Part shown: positions 26,475 to 36,708 of the stretch, one piece after another | Numbering within the stretch: the stretch's first letter is position 1 | Layout of the letters: each line of letters opens with the position of its first letter | NCBI GenBank assembly: GCA_963702445.1 | Contig: CAVPCZ010000004.1 | Location: 1-64,000 of the forward strand | Origin: CAVPCZ01 sp963702445 | GTDB taxonomy: Bacteria > Bacteroidota > Ignavibacteria > UBA10030 > UBA6906 | DNA length: 64,000 nt | Reading direction: 5' to 3' | Program-made: the position numbers and the translations under genes | The notes under the pieces: model-generated | The model's database searches: none | What the model was told of the DNA's origin: nothing | Seen by the model: only the letters and a program-made list of their open reading frames with translations

Positions 26475-27442
26475 TCAGGCGATCCCCTGTAGCACCTCAA
26501 CCAGGTTTGCCTTGAACGCGCGGTCGTTCTCGAGATACCATTCACGCGCATTTTCTCCCAATGCGCGCCGGTGTGATGGATCCATGCTCAGAACGGCGTT
26601 CACCTTCTCTTCAAGGTCTTCAGGATCCACATAGAAATTCCTCCCCGCACCCTGCGGCGCGCTCCGGTGGAACCGGACCAGAACGCCCCGGTCCGGCCGA
26701 CCAGCTCGTTCATCGGCGGTGCATCGGTGGTGACCACAACGGCTTTGCAGCTCATCGCCTCCACCAGGTAGTGGCCGAATCCTTCCGCCTCGGAAGGACA
26801 AAGGTGGATGCCGCACGTATTCTGCATCCAGCGAACATGGTCATCATCGAGAAACTTCGTCTCACAACGCACGTTGGGCCCGCTGACGGGATTCCCCCGG
26901 GGATTATTCCAGAACAGGGAGAGGGGAGGCCATGAAGGATTCCGGAGCCACACGATGTTCACCGTCGTTGAGCCTTTCTGCATACTGCTCCCGCCCAGAT
27001 GGATGCAGGCAGACGAGTCTTTCCGTACGGTGTTGTCAAACCGGTCCGGACTCGTAAACCCGATGAACCTTGTGTTGATGCCATGGCCCGAGAAGGTGTC
27101 CATGGCAAACCGTGTCTTGCAGAGAAGCCAGTCCAGGCGCGGGAGAAGCTCCCGGTGGGATTCGGTGAACCACTCCTGATGGGGAACGAGACAGTTCACC
27201 CTGGCGGTATTCAACCAGCCTTCCGTTACATCTTCAACAAAGAGATTGATGTCGTACTGGGGGCGGCGTGTAATCAGAGGAATCAAGCGGCGGAGGATTC
27301 GCCGGGAGCGGTGATGAACGGTGTCATGGAAGGCGGTCACCGTCAGCTGAATGCCGGGATGACGCAACGCTTCACGCAAGACCAGCAGATCGCGGTTGAG
27401 ACCCACGGTATGAACGTGGACAAGAAGGTTGATCCTCAGCAC
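26475..27442 (-). CDS. GT-B (GT4-like) glycosyltransferase, frameshifted
   Basis: About 322 residues after repair. The C-terminal nucleotide-sugar site CPSEAEGFGHYLVEAMSC is the GT4 E-x7-E type signature, followed by VVVTTDAPPMNELVG. The frame then changes near 26690 (GACCGGGGCG) and continues VLVRFHRSAPQGAGRNF, VDPEDLEEKVNAVLSM to the stop at 26475. GTG 27442 has AGAGGA upstream and lies 12 bp after the dipeptidase stop, so the two are probably cotranscribed. Likely role is transfer of a sugar onto surface glycan or lipid. Donor and acceptor are unknown. Confidence 0.7.
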
Positions 27443-27454
27443 AGCAGCTTCCTC

Positions 27455-28843
27455 TTAGGGGCGGGACCTGTTCATATATCCCGGCAACAGATTCAGGAAA
27501 TGGGCCGATGTCCGTATGCCACCATGGAAATTCGGAAGGTACAGAAATTCATCGGGCGCATGCGCGTTTTCATCCGGCACCCCGAAACCAAGAAGCACGG
27601 TATCAATCTTGAGGAGCTTCTTGAACTGGACAACGATCGGAATAGAACCGCCTTCCCGTTGATACAGCGGCTTCTTTCCGAATCCCAGCGAGAGAGATTC
27701 CACGGCGGCACGCACGCCCGGACTGTCTATGGGCGTGATGGCGGGATCGCCGCCGTGCAATGCCCGTACGGTGACCGAAACACTTTTCGGGGCGATTTTC
27801 CGGATATGGCGTTCGAAGAGTTTCGCCATGGAGCGGTGCTCCTGATCTGGGACGAGGCGCGTGGAGATTTTTGCCGAAGCACGGGACGGCAGGACGGTCT
27901 TTGCGCCCTCACCCGTGAAGCCTCCCCAGATCCCGTTACATTCCAGGGTCGGCCTCGCCCAAACCCGCTCCAGGGTGGAAAACCCCTTCTCCCCGTACAA
28001 TTGCCGTACCCCGAGATCTCTGGCGTACCGTTTTTCGCTCCAGGGCAGTTTCCGGTAGGCCTCACGCTCCGCCCGCGTCAGCCTGCGCACGTCATCGTAG
28101 AATCCGGGAATCGTCACGCGCCCGTTCCTGTCATGCAGTGACGCGATGATTTCCGCAAGGGCCTGAATGGGGTTGTGGACCGATCCTCCATAGGAGCCGG
28201 AGTGGAGATCGCGGCTCGGCCCGACCACATCGATCTGCATGTAGGCGAGGCCGCGCAGCCCGTAGCAGATGGAGGGAACCCCCTTGGCGAACATCGACGA
28301 ATCCGAGATCAGGACAAGATCCGCTTTGAGCATTTCCGCGTGTTCCCGGACAAATTCTTCCAGATGTTCACTCCCGATCTCTTCTTCCCCTTCGATCAGG
28401 AGCTTGACATTGACCGGGAGACTGCCGGCCGTTCTGAGAAATGCTTCGATACTCTTGAGATGCACGAACAGCTGGCCCTTGTCGTCCGAAGAACCGCGGG
28501 CGAACAGATTCTCCCCGCGTATGGTGGCTTCGAACGGAGGGGAGGTCCAGAGCTCCAGCGGCTCGACAGGCTGGACATCATAATGCCCGTAGATGAGAAG
28601 CGTGGGGCGATCCGGCGCATTCAGCCACGAGGCGTACACCACCGGGTGGCCGGCCGTCGGCATGACCTGCACATCCTGCAGTCCGATCGCACGCATGTGA
28701 TCGGCCAGCCAGGCCGCACAGCGGACCACATCCCCCCCGTGTTCCTCCTTGTTTGTGCTCACGCTCGGGATGGCCAGCAGCTGCTTCAGCTCGTCGAGAA
28801 ATCGGGGACCATGGGAATCGATATAGGAGAGTGCGTCTTGCAT
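27455..28843 (-). CDS. M20 dipeptidase (CNDP/carnosinase-like)
   Basis: A 462-residue zinc dipeptidase. Ligands: His in IYGHYDVQPVEP, bridging Asp in GSSDDKGQ, the Glu pair in IEGEEEIGSEH, Asp in LVLISDSSM and a C-terminal His (near RTSAHFLNLLPGY). The DLHSGSYGGSVHNP stretch is the dimerisation-domain substrate His region typical of the DUG1/CNDP subgroup. The start at ATG 28843 has AGAGG about ten bases upstream. Cytosolic turnover of dipeptides such as Cys-Gly is the usual role. It is distinct from the M20 enzyme at 12835, which belongs to the ArgE/DapE-like branch. Confidence 0.85.
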   Translation of the reverse strand: MQDALSYIDSHGPRFLDELKQLLAIPSVSTNKEEHGGDVVRCAAWLADHMRAIGLQDVQVMPTAGHPVVYASWLNAPDRPTLLIYGHYDVQPVEPLELWTSPPFEATIRGENLFARGSSDDKGQLFVHLKSIEAFLRTAGSLPVNVKLLIEGEEEIGSEHLEEFVREHAEMLKADLVLISDSSMFAKGVPSICYGLRGLAYMQIDVVGPSRDLHSGSYGGSVHNPIQALAEIIASLHDRNGRVTIPGFYDDVRRLTRAEREAYRKLPWSEKRYARDLGVRQLYGEKGFSTLERVWARPTLECNGIWGGFTGEGAKTVLPSRASAKISTRLVPDQEHRSMAKLFERHIRKIAPKSVSVTVRALHGGDPAITPIDSPGVRAAVESLSLGFGKKPLYQREGGSIPIVVQFKKLLKIDTVLLGFGVPDENAHAPDEFLYLPNFHGGIRTSAHFLNLLPGYMNRSRP

Positions 28844-29000
28844 GGAAAGGAGCCTCTGGCGTTCGGATGAATGAATACATAATGTACGATATTCACCGGG
28901 ATCTTTCAAGATATATCACGACCTCGGAGGGCGACCTCGGAGGGCAATTGGCACGCGCAATGCGTATCTTCGTAGGAATCCACATCCCGCGAGGTCCGAT

Positions 29001-29798
29001 GTGAACATGGTCCGGATCAACGATACCCATCTGCTTGTTGTCCAGCACGGTCCCACCGGCGCGCTTCCGGTGGTGTTCATCCACGGCTTTCCCTTCAGCC
29101 ACGCCATGTGGGAATCCCAGATCGGCGCGGTCAGCAGGCAGTTCAGAGCAATAGCTTACGATGTGCGCGGCCTCGGCGGGAGCAGTGTGGGAGACGGCCA
29201 GTACACTATTGAAGAACATGTCGATGATCTTATCGGATTGCTGGACCATCTGTCGATCCCGAAGGCGGTCATCCTCGGACTGTCCATGGGGGGCTATATC
29301 GCCCTGCGCGCCCTGGAGCGCAATCCCGAACGCTGGACCGCGGCCGTCTTGTGTAACACACGGAGTGAAGCTGACACAAACGAAGGGCGTATCGGGAGAG
29401 CCGCGGCAATCCGCATGGTGAAAAAGTCCGGATCGCAGGCCTTCGCGGATGAGTTTGTCCGCAAAGTGTTCGCGCCCGCATCCTTCACACGCGTCCCGGA
29501 CGCCGTGAAAATGATCACCGGGATAATAGCCCGCACGCCGCCTCTTGCCATCGCGGGAACGCTGCTGGCACTCGCCGGACGGACCGACACAACCGGTTCA
29601 CTCTCACGCATCAGTGTCCCCACGCTGATCATGGTCGGTGAACATGACACCACCACACCCCCTGAAGCATCCCGTGCGATGCACGAACGGATCGCCCGCT
29701 CGGAACTCCACATCGTCCCGGAGGCCGCGCATATGAGCCCGCTGGAGAATCCCGGGCTCGTGAACTCACACCTGATGGAGTTCCTCAACCGGCTGTAG
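29001..29798 (+). CDS. Alpha/beta-fold hydrolase
   Basis: A 265-residue hydrolase with the full triad: nucleophile elbow GLSMGG (Ser ~95), Asp in GEHDTTTP (~216) and His in EAAHMSPLE (~244). The oxyanion motif FIHGFPFSHAMW and DVRGLGGSS place it with 3-oxoadipate enol-lactonase/haloperoxidase-type members. The start is GTG 29001, or ATG two codons later. It stands alone between the dipeptidase (divergent) and the convergent carB unit. The substrate is not predictable; PcaD-like activity would need pathway neighbours that are absent here. Confidence 0.8.
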   Translation: MNMVRINDTHLLVVQHGPTGALPVVFIHGFPFSHAMWESQIGAVSRQFRAIAYDVRGLGGSSVGDGQYTIEEHVDDLIGLLDHLSIPKAVILGLSMGGYIALRALERNPERWTAAVLCNTRSEADTNEGRIGRAAAIRMVKKSGSQAFADEFVRKVFAPASFTRVPDAVKMITGIIARTPPLAIAGTLLALAGRTDTTGSLSRISVPTLIMVGEHDTTTPPEASRAMHERIARSELHIVPEAAHMSPLENPGLVNSHLMEFLNRL

Positions 29799-29819
29799 AA
29801 ACGACTGCCGGGGGGACTC

Positions 29820-29987
29820 CTAGAACAGGGTGTAGATAAACGGCGCCAGGGCCGAGCCCTGGGTCAGCACCACGAGCAGCCCGAGGAGAAGAAGCACCAG
29901 AACAATCGGACCGAGCCACCATTTCTTGCGAACCCGCATGAAGGCCCAGAGCTCGGAGAGGATCGAAAGGCGGGAGTGTTTTTTCAT
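29820..29987 (-). CDS. DUF5989-type small membrane protein
   Basis: A 55-residue protein below usual ORF cut-offs. It starts MKKHSRLSILSELWAFM, then RVRKKWWLGPIVL, one long transmembrane helix (LVLLLLGLLVVLTQ) and the characteristic ending GSALAPFIYTLF. This layout (short basic N-terminus, KKWW, helix, 'GSALAPFIYTLF') is that of the DUF5989 family, often found beside SxtJ-like membrane proteins. Here it begins five bases after the carB stop with no SxtJ partner visible. The function is unknown; inner-membrane location inferred. Confidence 0.8.
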   Translation of the reverse strand: MKKHSRLSILSELWAFMRVRKKWWLGPIVLVLLLLGLLVVLTQGSALAPFIYTLF

Positions 29988-29992
29988 AGGAG

Positions 29993-32900
29993 TCAGAGCT
30001 GGAAAGACCGGATGTATTCAACGAGACGCGTGCAATCGTCGAGGGTTTCAAGCGTGAGCGAAGCACCTCCCTGTGCGGCCAGCTCGTGGTGTTCCTGAAT
30101 GCTCATCACCGTGAAGGACCGTTCCTGCATTTGCTGGATACTTTTGGCGGCGAAGGAGGCGGCCGAGAGTGTGGTCAGAAATGGTACTTTGTATTCCAGA
30201 GCCGTACGGCCGATCGCGTGCTCATCCTGGCGTGAAACCTGTCCGAGAGGAGTATTGATAATCAGCTGCACCCAGCCGTTTTTGAGAATGTCGATGATGT
30301 TGAGCGTGCCCTCGCTGGCTTTCAGCACCGGGCGGTTGCGGATGCCGTTCTTCGCCAGGAACGCCGAGGTTCCTTCCGTGGCGATGACGTTGAACCCGAG
30401 CCGGATGAAGGACCGCACAATATTCACCGTCCGCAGGTGTTTGTCGTTGTCGTTCACGCTGACAAACACCGTGCCCTTCGTGGGGAGCGTGCTTCCGGCC
30501 GCCATGGAGGCCTTGGCAAAAGCAACGCCGAAGCTGTCGGAGAGTCCCATCACCTCTCCCGTGGACCGCATTTCCGGTCCGAGAAAGTGGCGGGCCTGGG
30601 GGAATTTTGGAAACGGAAAGACCGATTCCTTGACGGAGACATGTTTGGCCCAGGGGTAGCCGGAGACGCCCAGTTCCTTGAGTGTCTTCCCCACCTTCAG
30701 CTTTGCGGCGATTTTGGCAAGCGGCACGCCCGTGGCCTTGCTGACAAAGGGGGTGGTACGGGAAGCGCGGGGATTCACCTCCAGAACGTAGACGACCCCG
30801 TTCTGCATGGCGTATTGAATATTGATGATACCCACGGCATGGAGCGCAAGCGCCAGCTGACGGGTGTATGTGACCAGCGTGTGCAATTGCTGCGGAGTTA
30901 CGGCATACGGGGGGAGTACACAACAACTGTCCCCCGAATGAACCCCCGCTTCTTCGATGTGCTGCATGATCCCGCCGATATACACATCGGACCCGTCGCA
31001 CAGGGCATCCACGTCAAATTCGAAAGCATCCTCGAGGAATCGATCGATCAGAATCGGGTGTTCCGGAGAGACGTTCACGGCTTTCTGCATATACTCCCGC
31101 AGCCCGTCATCAGCATAGCAGATTTCCATTGCCCGCCCGCCCAGAACGTACGAAGGGCGGACAAGCACCGGATAGCCGATGCGGGCGGCAATGGCAATCG
31201 CGCCGGCGGTATCGTGCGCCGTGCCATACGGCGGGCAGGCGATCCCGATGCCATCCAGCAGCCCGCCGAACCGTTTCCTGTCCTCCGCAAGGTCAATCCC
31301 CTCTGTGGAGGTCCCCAGAATCGCATAGCCGTTCTTCTCCAGCTGCTTTGCGAGCTTCAGCGGCGTCTGTCCCCCGAAGCTCACGATCACCCCTTCGGGC
31401 TGCTCGTGGTCGCAGATGTTTAAGACATCTTCCAGGGTCAGCGGTTCGAAGTAGAGCTTGTCGGTGGTGTCGTAGTCGGTCGAGACGGTTTCCGGGTTGC
31501 AGTTCACCATGATGGTCTCGAATCCTTCGTCGGCGAGACCCATGACGCCGTGCACACAACAATAGTCGAATTCGATCCCCTGCCCGATCCGGTTCGGACC
31601 GCCCCCGAGAATCATGACTTTTCTACGCGACGAACGGACCGACTCGTTTTCCGTTTCGTAGGTGGAGTAGTGATACGGCGTTTCTGCGGCAAACTCCGCA
31701 CCGCAGGTATCGACGGTTTTGTAGACGGGGATGACCCCGAGTGCCTTGCGTGTACGGCGGACAGCGGCTTCATCCATCCCGCGAATATGCGCGATCTGCC
31801 GGTCGGAAAAGCCCAGACGTTTGGCCGCGCGCATCACCTCCGCATCCAGTTCGGGCGCCGCGCGAAGCTGATGTTCGTACTCGACGATTTCGCGGATGTT
31901 GTGAAGGAACCAGGGATCGATGCCGGTCCGCGTGTGCAGTTCTTCGACGGTCATGCCCAGAAGCATGCCGTAGCGGAGATAGAAGAGGTGATCCGGCCGG
32001 GGCCGGGCGAGGCGGTCGTGAATCCGCTGCCGCCAGGCGAGTCTCTCTTCAGCTGACAGGCGATCCACTTCAAACAGGTCTTTGCCGTCGGCACCCAGTC
32101 CGAAGCGTCCCTGCTCGAGCGACCGGAGCGCCTTCTGCAGGGCCTCCTTGAACGTCCGCCCGAACGCCATCGCCTCCCCCACCGATTTCATCTGCACGCC
32201 CAGCGTCTCGTCCACGCCGCGGAACTTCTCAAAATCCCAGCGAGGAATCTTGACCACACAGTAATCGATGGTCGGCTCAAACGAAGCAGGGGTCACGCGG
32301 GTGATGTCGTTGGGGATTTCATCCAGTGTATATCCGACGGCCAGCTTGGCGGCAATCTTGGCGATGGGAAACCCCGTGGCTTTGGAGGCCAGCGCCGAAG
32401 AACGGGAGACGCGCGGATTCATCTCGATCACCAGACGCCGTCCTGTCCGCGGATGCACGGCAAACTGGATATTGGAGCCGCCCGTTTCCACCCCGATGGC
32501 GCGGATGATCTTGAGCGCGTCATCCCGCATCGCCTGGTATTCCCTGTCCGTCAGGGTTTGCTGCGGAGCAACGGTGATCGAATCGCCCGTATGAACGCCC
32601 ATCGGATCCAGGTTTTCGATCGAACAGATGATGACCACGTTGTCTTTGAGGTCCCGCATCACCTCCAGCTCGTACTCCTTCCACCCGATGACGGATTCCT
32701 CCAGGAGCACTTCATGGATGGGGCTGGCCTCGAGTCCGTGCAGGATCTTCTCTTCGAACTCATCGGCGCGTCATGGCGATACCTCCGCCGGTGCCTCCCA
32801 TCGTGAACGACGGCCGGATAATCAGCGGGAAGCCGATCGAGGCCACAAGCGCTTCCGCCTCTTCAAGGGAACGCACGAATCCGCCCCGCGGCGTCTCGAG

Positions 32901-33320
32901 TCCGGCCTCATCCATCGCCGCCTTGAACAGCTCCCGGTCTTCCGCCTTCTTGATGGGCTCCAGCTTTGCGCCGATCAGTTCGACGTGATGTTTTGCCAGG
33001 ACTCCGCTTTCCGCCAGGGCGACGGCGATGTTCAGGGCGGTCTGTCCTCCCATGGTCGGGAGGAGAGCGTCCGGTTTCTCGCGTTCGATGATCTTCTCGA
33101 CAAACTCGGGGGTAATAGGCTCAATGTAGGTCCGGTCCGCCATATCCGGATCGGTCATGATCGTGGCGGGATTGCTGTTGACGAGAATGATGCGATATCC
33201 TTCTTCCCGCAGCACCTTGCATGCTTGAGTGCCGGAGTAGTCGAATTCGCAGGCCTGACCGATCACAATCGGTCCGGACCCCACGATCAGAATGGAAGAG
33301 AGGTCAGTACGTTTTGGCAA
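29993..33320 (-). CDS. carB: Carbamoyl-phosphate synthase large subunit (one frameshift)
   Basis: Makes carbamoyl phosphate from ammonia (supplied by CarA), bicarbonate and two ATP, for arginine and pyrimidine synthesis. Two ATP-grasp halves are visible. The N-terminal half begins ILIVGSGPIVIGQACEFDYSG and the second ILGGGPNRIGQGIEFDYC. An MGS-like allosteric domain at the C-terminus contains GTVFVSVNDNDK and LNIIDILKNG. Repaired length is about 1,109 residues, close to the family norm. The frame breaks near 32752 (ACGCGCCGATGAG, one extra base) within TADEFEEKI of the first carboxyphosphate domain. Because the enzyme is central, a sequencing error is likelier than loss. carA is not in the window. 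Confidence 0.92.
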
Positions 33321-33446
33321 CCAGGGGGTCTCACAACAATTGGGTATGAATATACAAAGATACCGGGCTTAGTGCAACGGTCGCTCCCTGCGACTTGCAG
33401 ATCAACACGAAACATTGTAGAATGGACCAACATGGAGCACACCCGC

Positions 33447-34400
33447 ATGCATATTGTCGTTCTGGACGGCTTCACGCTCAATCCCGGCGATCTGTCCTGG
33501 GAAGCACTCGCAGCTTCAGGGATTTGCACGATTCATGATCGAACGCTGCCGGTGGAAGTTGTCCCGCGGGCACGGGATGCCGGGGCGGTGCTCACCAACA
33601 AGACCCCCCTCACCCGGGATATCCTTGCCGCTCTCCCCGGTCTCCGGTATATCGGCGTGCTGGCAACGGGATACAATATTGTGGATGTGGACGCAGCGCG
33701 TGAACACGGCATCCCCGTCACCAATGTCCCCGCATACGGCACGATGTCCGTGGCACAGGTGGTGTTCGCCCACCTCTTCAACCTCACCCACCGGATGGGT
33801 CACCACACCGCGGCCGTCCGGGAAGGCGCATGGACCGTGTGCAAGGATTTTTCTTTCGCGGATGCTCCCCTCGTTGAGGTAAGCGGGTTGACGATGGGCA
33901 TCATCGGTTTGGGCAGGATCGGCACCGCCGTGGCGTGCGCGGCAGCGGCCTTCGGCATGACCGTGCTCGCCCATGACCCCACTCACGCGGGGGATATCCC
34001 CCCCGGAGTCCGGATGGTGACCCTTGACGAGATTTTTGCGCTGTCCGATGTTCTGACACTGCACTGCCCCCTGACATCATCGACCAGGGGCATTGTCAAC
34101 CGGGAGCGGCTGGCCATGATGAAGCCGACATCGTACCTGATAAACACCAGCCGCGGGCCGCTGGTTGACGAGGAGGCTCTCGCCGAGACCCTTGAGGCAG
34201 GGGCGATCGCCGGCGCGGGGCTCGATGTCCTTTCCCAGGAACCGCCTCCGGCAGACAATCCCCTTCTTCGTGCGAGGAATTGTTACATCACCCCGCACAT
34301 CGCCTGGGCATCCACGGCGGCACGAAAGAGACTGATGGCGGAAGTGGCGGAGAATCTTGCCGCATTTATGAGGGGAGAACGGAGAAATGTCGTCAACTAA
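33447..34400 (+). CDS. D-glycerate dehydrogenase/hydroxypyruvate reductase-like enzyme
   Basis: A 317-residue D-2-hydroxyacid dehydrogenase. The N-terminus MHIVVLDGFTLNPGDLSWE is typical of the HprA/glycerate-dehydrogenase group. The NAD loop is IIGLGRIGTAV (~152-162). Catalytic Arg lies in INTSRGPLV, Glu in LDVLSQEPP, His in ITPHIAW. ATG 33447 is preferred over ATG 33432 because GGAG lies nine bases before it. The upstream gene carB is divergent. A second member of this family occurs at 11838 but is only distantly similar. It probably reduces hydroxypyruvate or glyoxylate with NAD(P)H. Confidence 0.85.
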   Translation: MHIVVLDGFTLNPGDLSWEALAASGICTIHDRTLPVEVVPRARDAGAVLTNKTPLTRDILAALPGLRYIGVLATGYNIVDVDAAREHGIPVTNVPAYGTMSVAQVVFAHLFNLTHRMGHHTAAVREGAWTVCKDFSFADAPLVEVSGLTMGIIGLGRIGTAVACAAAAFGMTVLAHDPTHAGDIPPGVRMVTLDEIFALSDVLTLHCPLTSSTRGIVNRERLAMMKPTSYLINTSRGPLVDEEALAETLEAGAIAGAGLDVLSQEPPPADNPLLRARNCYITPHIAWASTAARKRLMAEVAENLAAFMRGERRNVVN

Positions 34401-34692
34401 GCGTCCGGGCGGACGCCGGAATTCACACTCACGATCGCCCGTGCGAACGGGAAGATCCGGCCCGATCAGCCGGCCTGAGACGGCCCGCGCAGCCCGGAAA
34501 GCGAACGCAAGGTCCCTGCGACCAACCTCCGCCGATCCGCCGCTGTTCTGTGATTTCGCGTGTCCTCACGCGGCATTTCCCCCGGCTGATGCCGTCGGCG
34601 CATGCCGCCGGGAGGCGGGCGTCTTCTGCTCCCTGCTCAAGCGCTACAACAACAAGAATGCGAATTGCCTTGCTGCAAAACCGCGGGCGTAG
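34387..34692 (+). CDS. Small Cys-rich protein, hypothetical
   Basis: A 101-residue ORF overlapping the end of the dehydrogenase gene by 14 bp, with GGAGAA just before its ATG. The first ~50 residues are basic and probably disordered (Arg/Ser/Thr-rich). The last 50 form a compact Cys cluster: FCDFACPHAAFPPAD, VGACRREAGVFCSLLKRYN and KNANCL, six cysteines spaced like a small zinc-binding or disulfide domain. Similar short 'C..C...CR...C...KN..C' tails recur in small bacterial proteins, as far as I recall, but I cannot name a family. Coupling to the dehydrogenase suggests coexpression. It could be a chance ORF. Confidence 0.5.
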   Translation: MSSTKRPGGRRNSHSRSPVRTGRSGPISRPETARAARKANARSLRPTSADPPLFCDFACPHAAFPPADAVGACRREAGVFCSLLKRYNNKNANCLAAKPRA

Positions 34693-34764
34693 CAACTCCC
34701 CCCCCCGCGACAGGCGCGGGTGAGAGCCCCCGCATGAAATCCGCTGATCCACGTTGACGACGCT

Positions 34765-36615
34765 CTAACAGCACCCCAGGAACGGCGGATCTCCTCCCGG
34801 ATGGATGTGCGACTCATCGTGCTTCACCTCGTACCGGCCGTGGACAATCGCCCCGTACCAGCGCTTGAGCGCTTCCACCATCACCATGATCGCACAGTAG
34901 ATCATCACGAGGGTCATGGTGCTGTTGACGTACCCCTGGATGCGCGTTGAAGGGCTCTGCGTGAGCGGCCAGAAATTATCCGTGATGTTCAGGATTCCCG
35001 CCGTCAGGGTTGTTGCGGCGACGAAGACCATCGGGACAATGGTGATCCAGGCGTACCGTTCCTTCCGGGCATTGATGATGACGCTGGTGGAGACGGCTAG
35101 CGCGACCGCAGCCAGCAGCTGATTGGCGGTTCCGAACATGGGCCAGATCGTGCTGATGCTCCCGGTCCACAGGAAATAGCCCCAGGAACAGACCACAATA
35201 GTCGTCGCCAGGACATTCGCCGGAAGCCAGTCGGTGCGTTCCATCGGCTTCCAGATCCGCCCCCCGAATTCCTGTACCATGAAGCGCATGACCCTCGTAC
35301 CCGCATCGATAGTCGTGAGGATGAACAGGGCCTCAAACATGATCGCGAAATGGTACCAGAACGACATGAGCCGTTCCAGTCCGGGCAATCCCGTGAAGAT
35401 CTGCGCAAAGCCGACGGCGAGGGAGACCGCGCCGCCGGGACGCCCGGCAACGACTTCTCCCACCTCGCGCGAAAGTGTTTCCAGATTCACGGCGGGAATA
35501 CCAAGCTGGGCGAACTTTTCAGGTGTCAGATTGATGGCGAAGTAATCGCCGGGGTTAAGCGAACAGGCCGCAATAAGCGCCACAACTCCCACGAGTCCTT
35601 CCATCAGCATCCCGCCAAAGCCGATGATCCTGGCGTCGGATTCCCGGTTGAGAAGCTTGGGGGTCGTTCCGGATGCCACGAGCGCATGAAATCCGGAGAT
35701 CGCCCCGCAGGCGATGGTGACAAAGAGAAACGGAAACAGTTTGCCGGGAATAATCGGTCCCCCGCCGCCGATATACTGCGTGAAGGCCGGCATCTTCAAT
35801 TCCGGATTCACCACAATTACGCCGATCACCAGGGCGGCAATGGTCCCGATTTTCATGTATGAACTGAGATAATCCCGGGGAATGAGCAGGAGCCACACCG
35901 GCAGAACCGAAGCCACGAACCCGTACACCACCAGGGCCAGCACGATGCCATCCCGCGAGAAGGTGAAATACGGGGCGAGTGCTGAACCGGGGACGTAGCT
36001 GCCCAGCACCACTGCGGCGATGACGGCGGCGACGCCGATGACACTCGCTTCGCCGATCTTTCCGGGGCGTATGCGGTACATCCAGAGACCGACAACCAGC
36101 GCGATGGGTATGGTCATGGCAATGGTGAAGGTTCCCCACGAGCTTTCGCTGAGGGCGTTGACGACGGCGATACCCAGTCCGGCCAGCGCGATGACCAGAA
36201 TGATGAGGATGGCGACGGATCCAATGAGGCCGGCAAGCGGGCTGATTTCCTTTCGTGCAATTGCCGCGAGGGATTTCCCATTGTGCCGGACGGAGGCCAC
36301 GAGTACGGTGAAGTCATGGACCGCGCCTGCGAGAACCACTCCGACGACCAGCCAGAGAAACCCGGGCAGAAATCCGAACTGGGCGGCCAGAACCGGCCCG
36401 ATCAGAGGTCCCGCGCCTGAAATGGCGGCAAAATGATGTCCGAACAGGACCCACTTGTTCGTCGGCTGGTAGTTCTGACCGTCATTGAGTGTGTGTGCGG
36501 GCGTGATACGCGTGTCATCCAGCACAAGTACTTTTGCGGCAATGAATGCGCTATAGTACCGGTAGGCGATGGCCATCACGCATATCGCAACAAGAATAAG
36601 GGGAAGAGCATGCAT
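34765..36615 (-). CDS. cstA: Carbon starvation protein CstA-family peptide/pyruvate transporter
   Basis: A 616-residue inner-membrane protein with ~16 hydrophobic helices. Family hallmarks are DGQNYQPTNKWVLFGHHFAA, ISGAGPLIGPVLAAQFG, the HDF motif in AVHDFTVLV, the central ISGFHALVASGTTPKLL and, near the C-terminus, MFGTANQLLAAVAL. CstA proteins take up pyruvate or peptides during nutrient limitation. The start at 36615 lies just before the first helix; a longer reading to 36705 adds a non-conserved basic stretch. It follows yraN in the same direction, 93 bp apart. Confidence 0.9.
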   Translation of the reverse strand: MHALPLILVAICVMAIAYRYYSAFIAAKVLVLDDTRITPAHTLNDGQNYQPTNKWVLFGHHFAAISGAGPLIGPVLAAQFGFLPGFLWLVVGVVLAGAVHDFTVLVASVRHNGKSLAAIARKEISPLAGLIGSVAILIILVIALAGLGIAVVNALSESSWGTFTIAMTIPIALVVGLWMYRIRPGKIGEASVIGVAAVIAAVVLGSYVPGSALAPYFTFSRDGIVLALVVYGFVASVLPVWLLLIPRDYLSSYMKIGTIAALVIGVIVVNPELKMPAFTQYIGGGGPIIPGKLFPFLFVTIACGAISGFHALVASGTTPKLLNRESDARIIGFGGMLMEGLVGVVALIAACSLNPGDYFAINLTPEKFAQLGIPAVNLETLSREVGEVVAGRPGGAVSLAVGFAQIFTGLPGLERLMSFWYHFAIMFEALFILTTIDAGTRVMRFMVQEFGGRIWKPMERTDWLPANVLATTIVVCSWGYFLWTGSISTIWPMFGTANQLLAAVALAVSTSVIINARKERYAWITIVPMVFVAATTLTAGILNITDNFWPLTQSPSTRIQGYVNSTMTLVMIYCAIMVMVEALKRWYGAIVHGRYEVKHDESHIHPGGDPPFLGCC

Positions 36616-36708
36616 CGGCGGTTTCTTTCTTCGTGCATGAGTACGGGTTGTGTCCGTCACATCCGGCGGGTGAAACAATATTGCAGAAACTTTCCGGAAA
36701 CGCAAGGC

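Noticed and set aside
32628..34400. A 590-codon open reading frame starting antisense inside carB and running into the dehydrogenase gene
   Set aside because: The first 270 codons are antisense to carB with no ribosome binding site or recognisable domain; the real protein starts at 33447.
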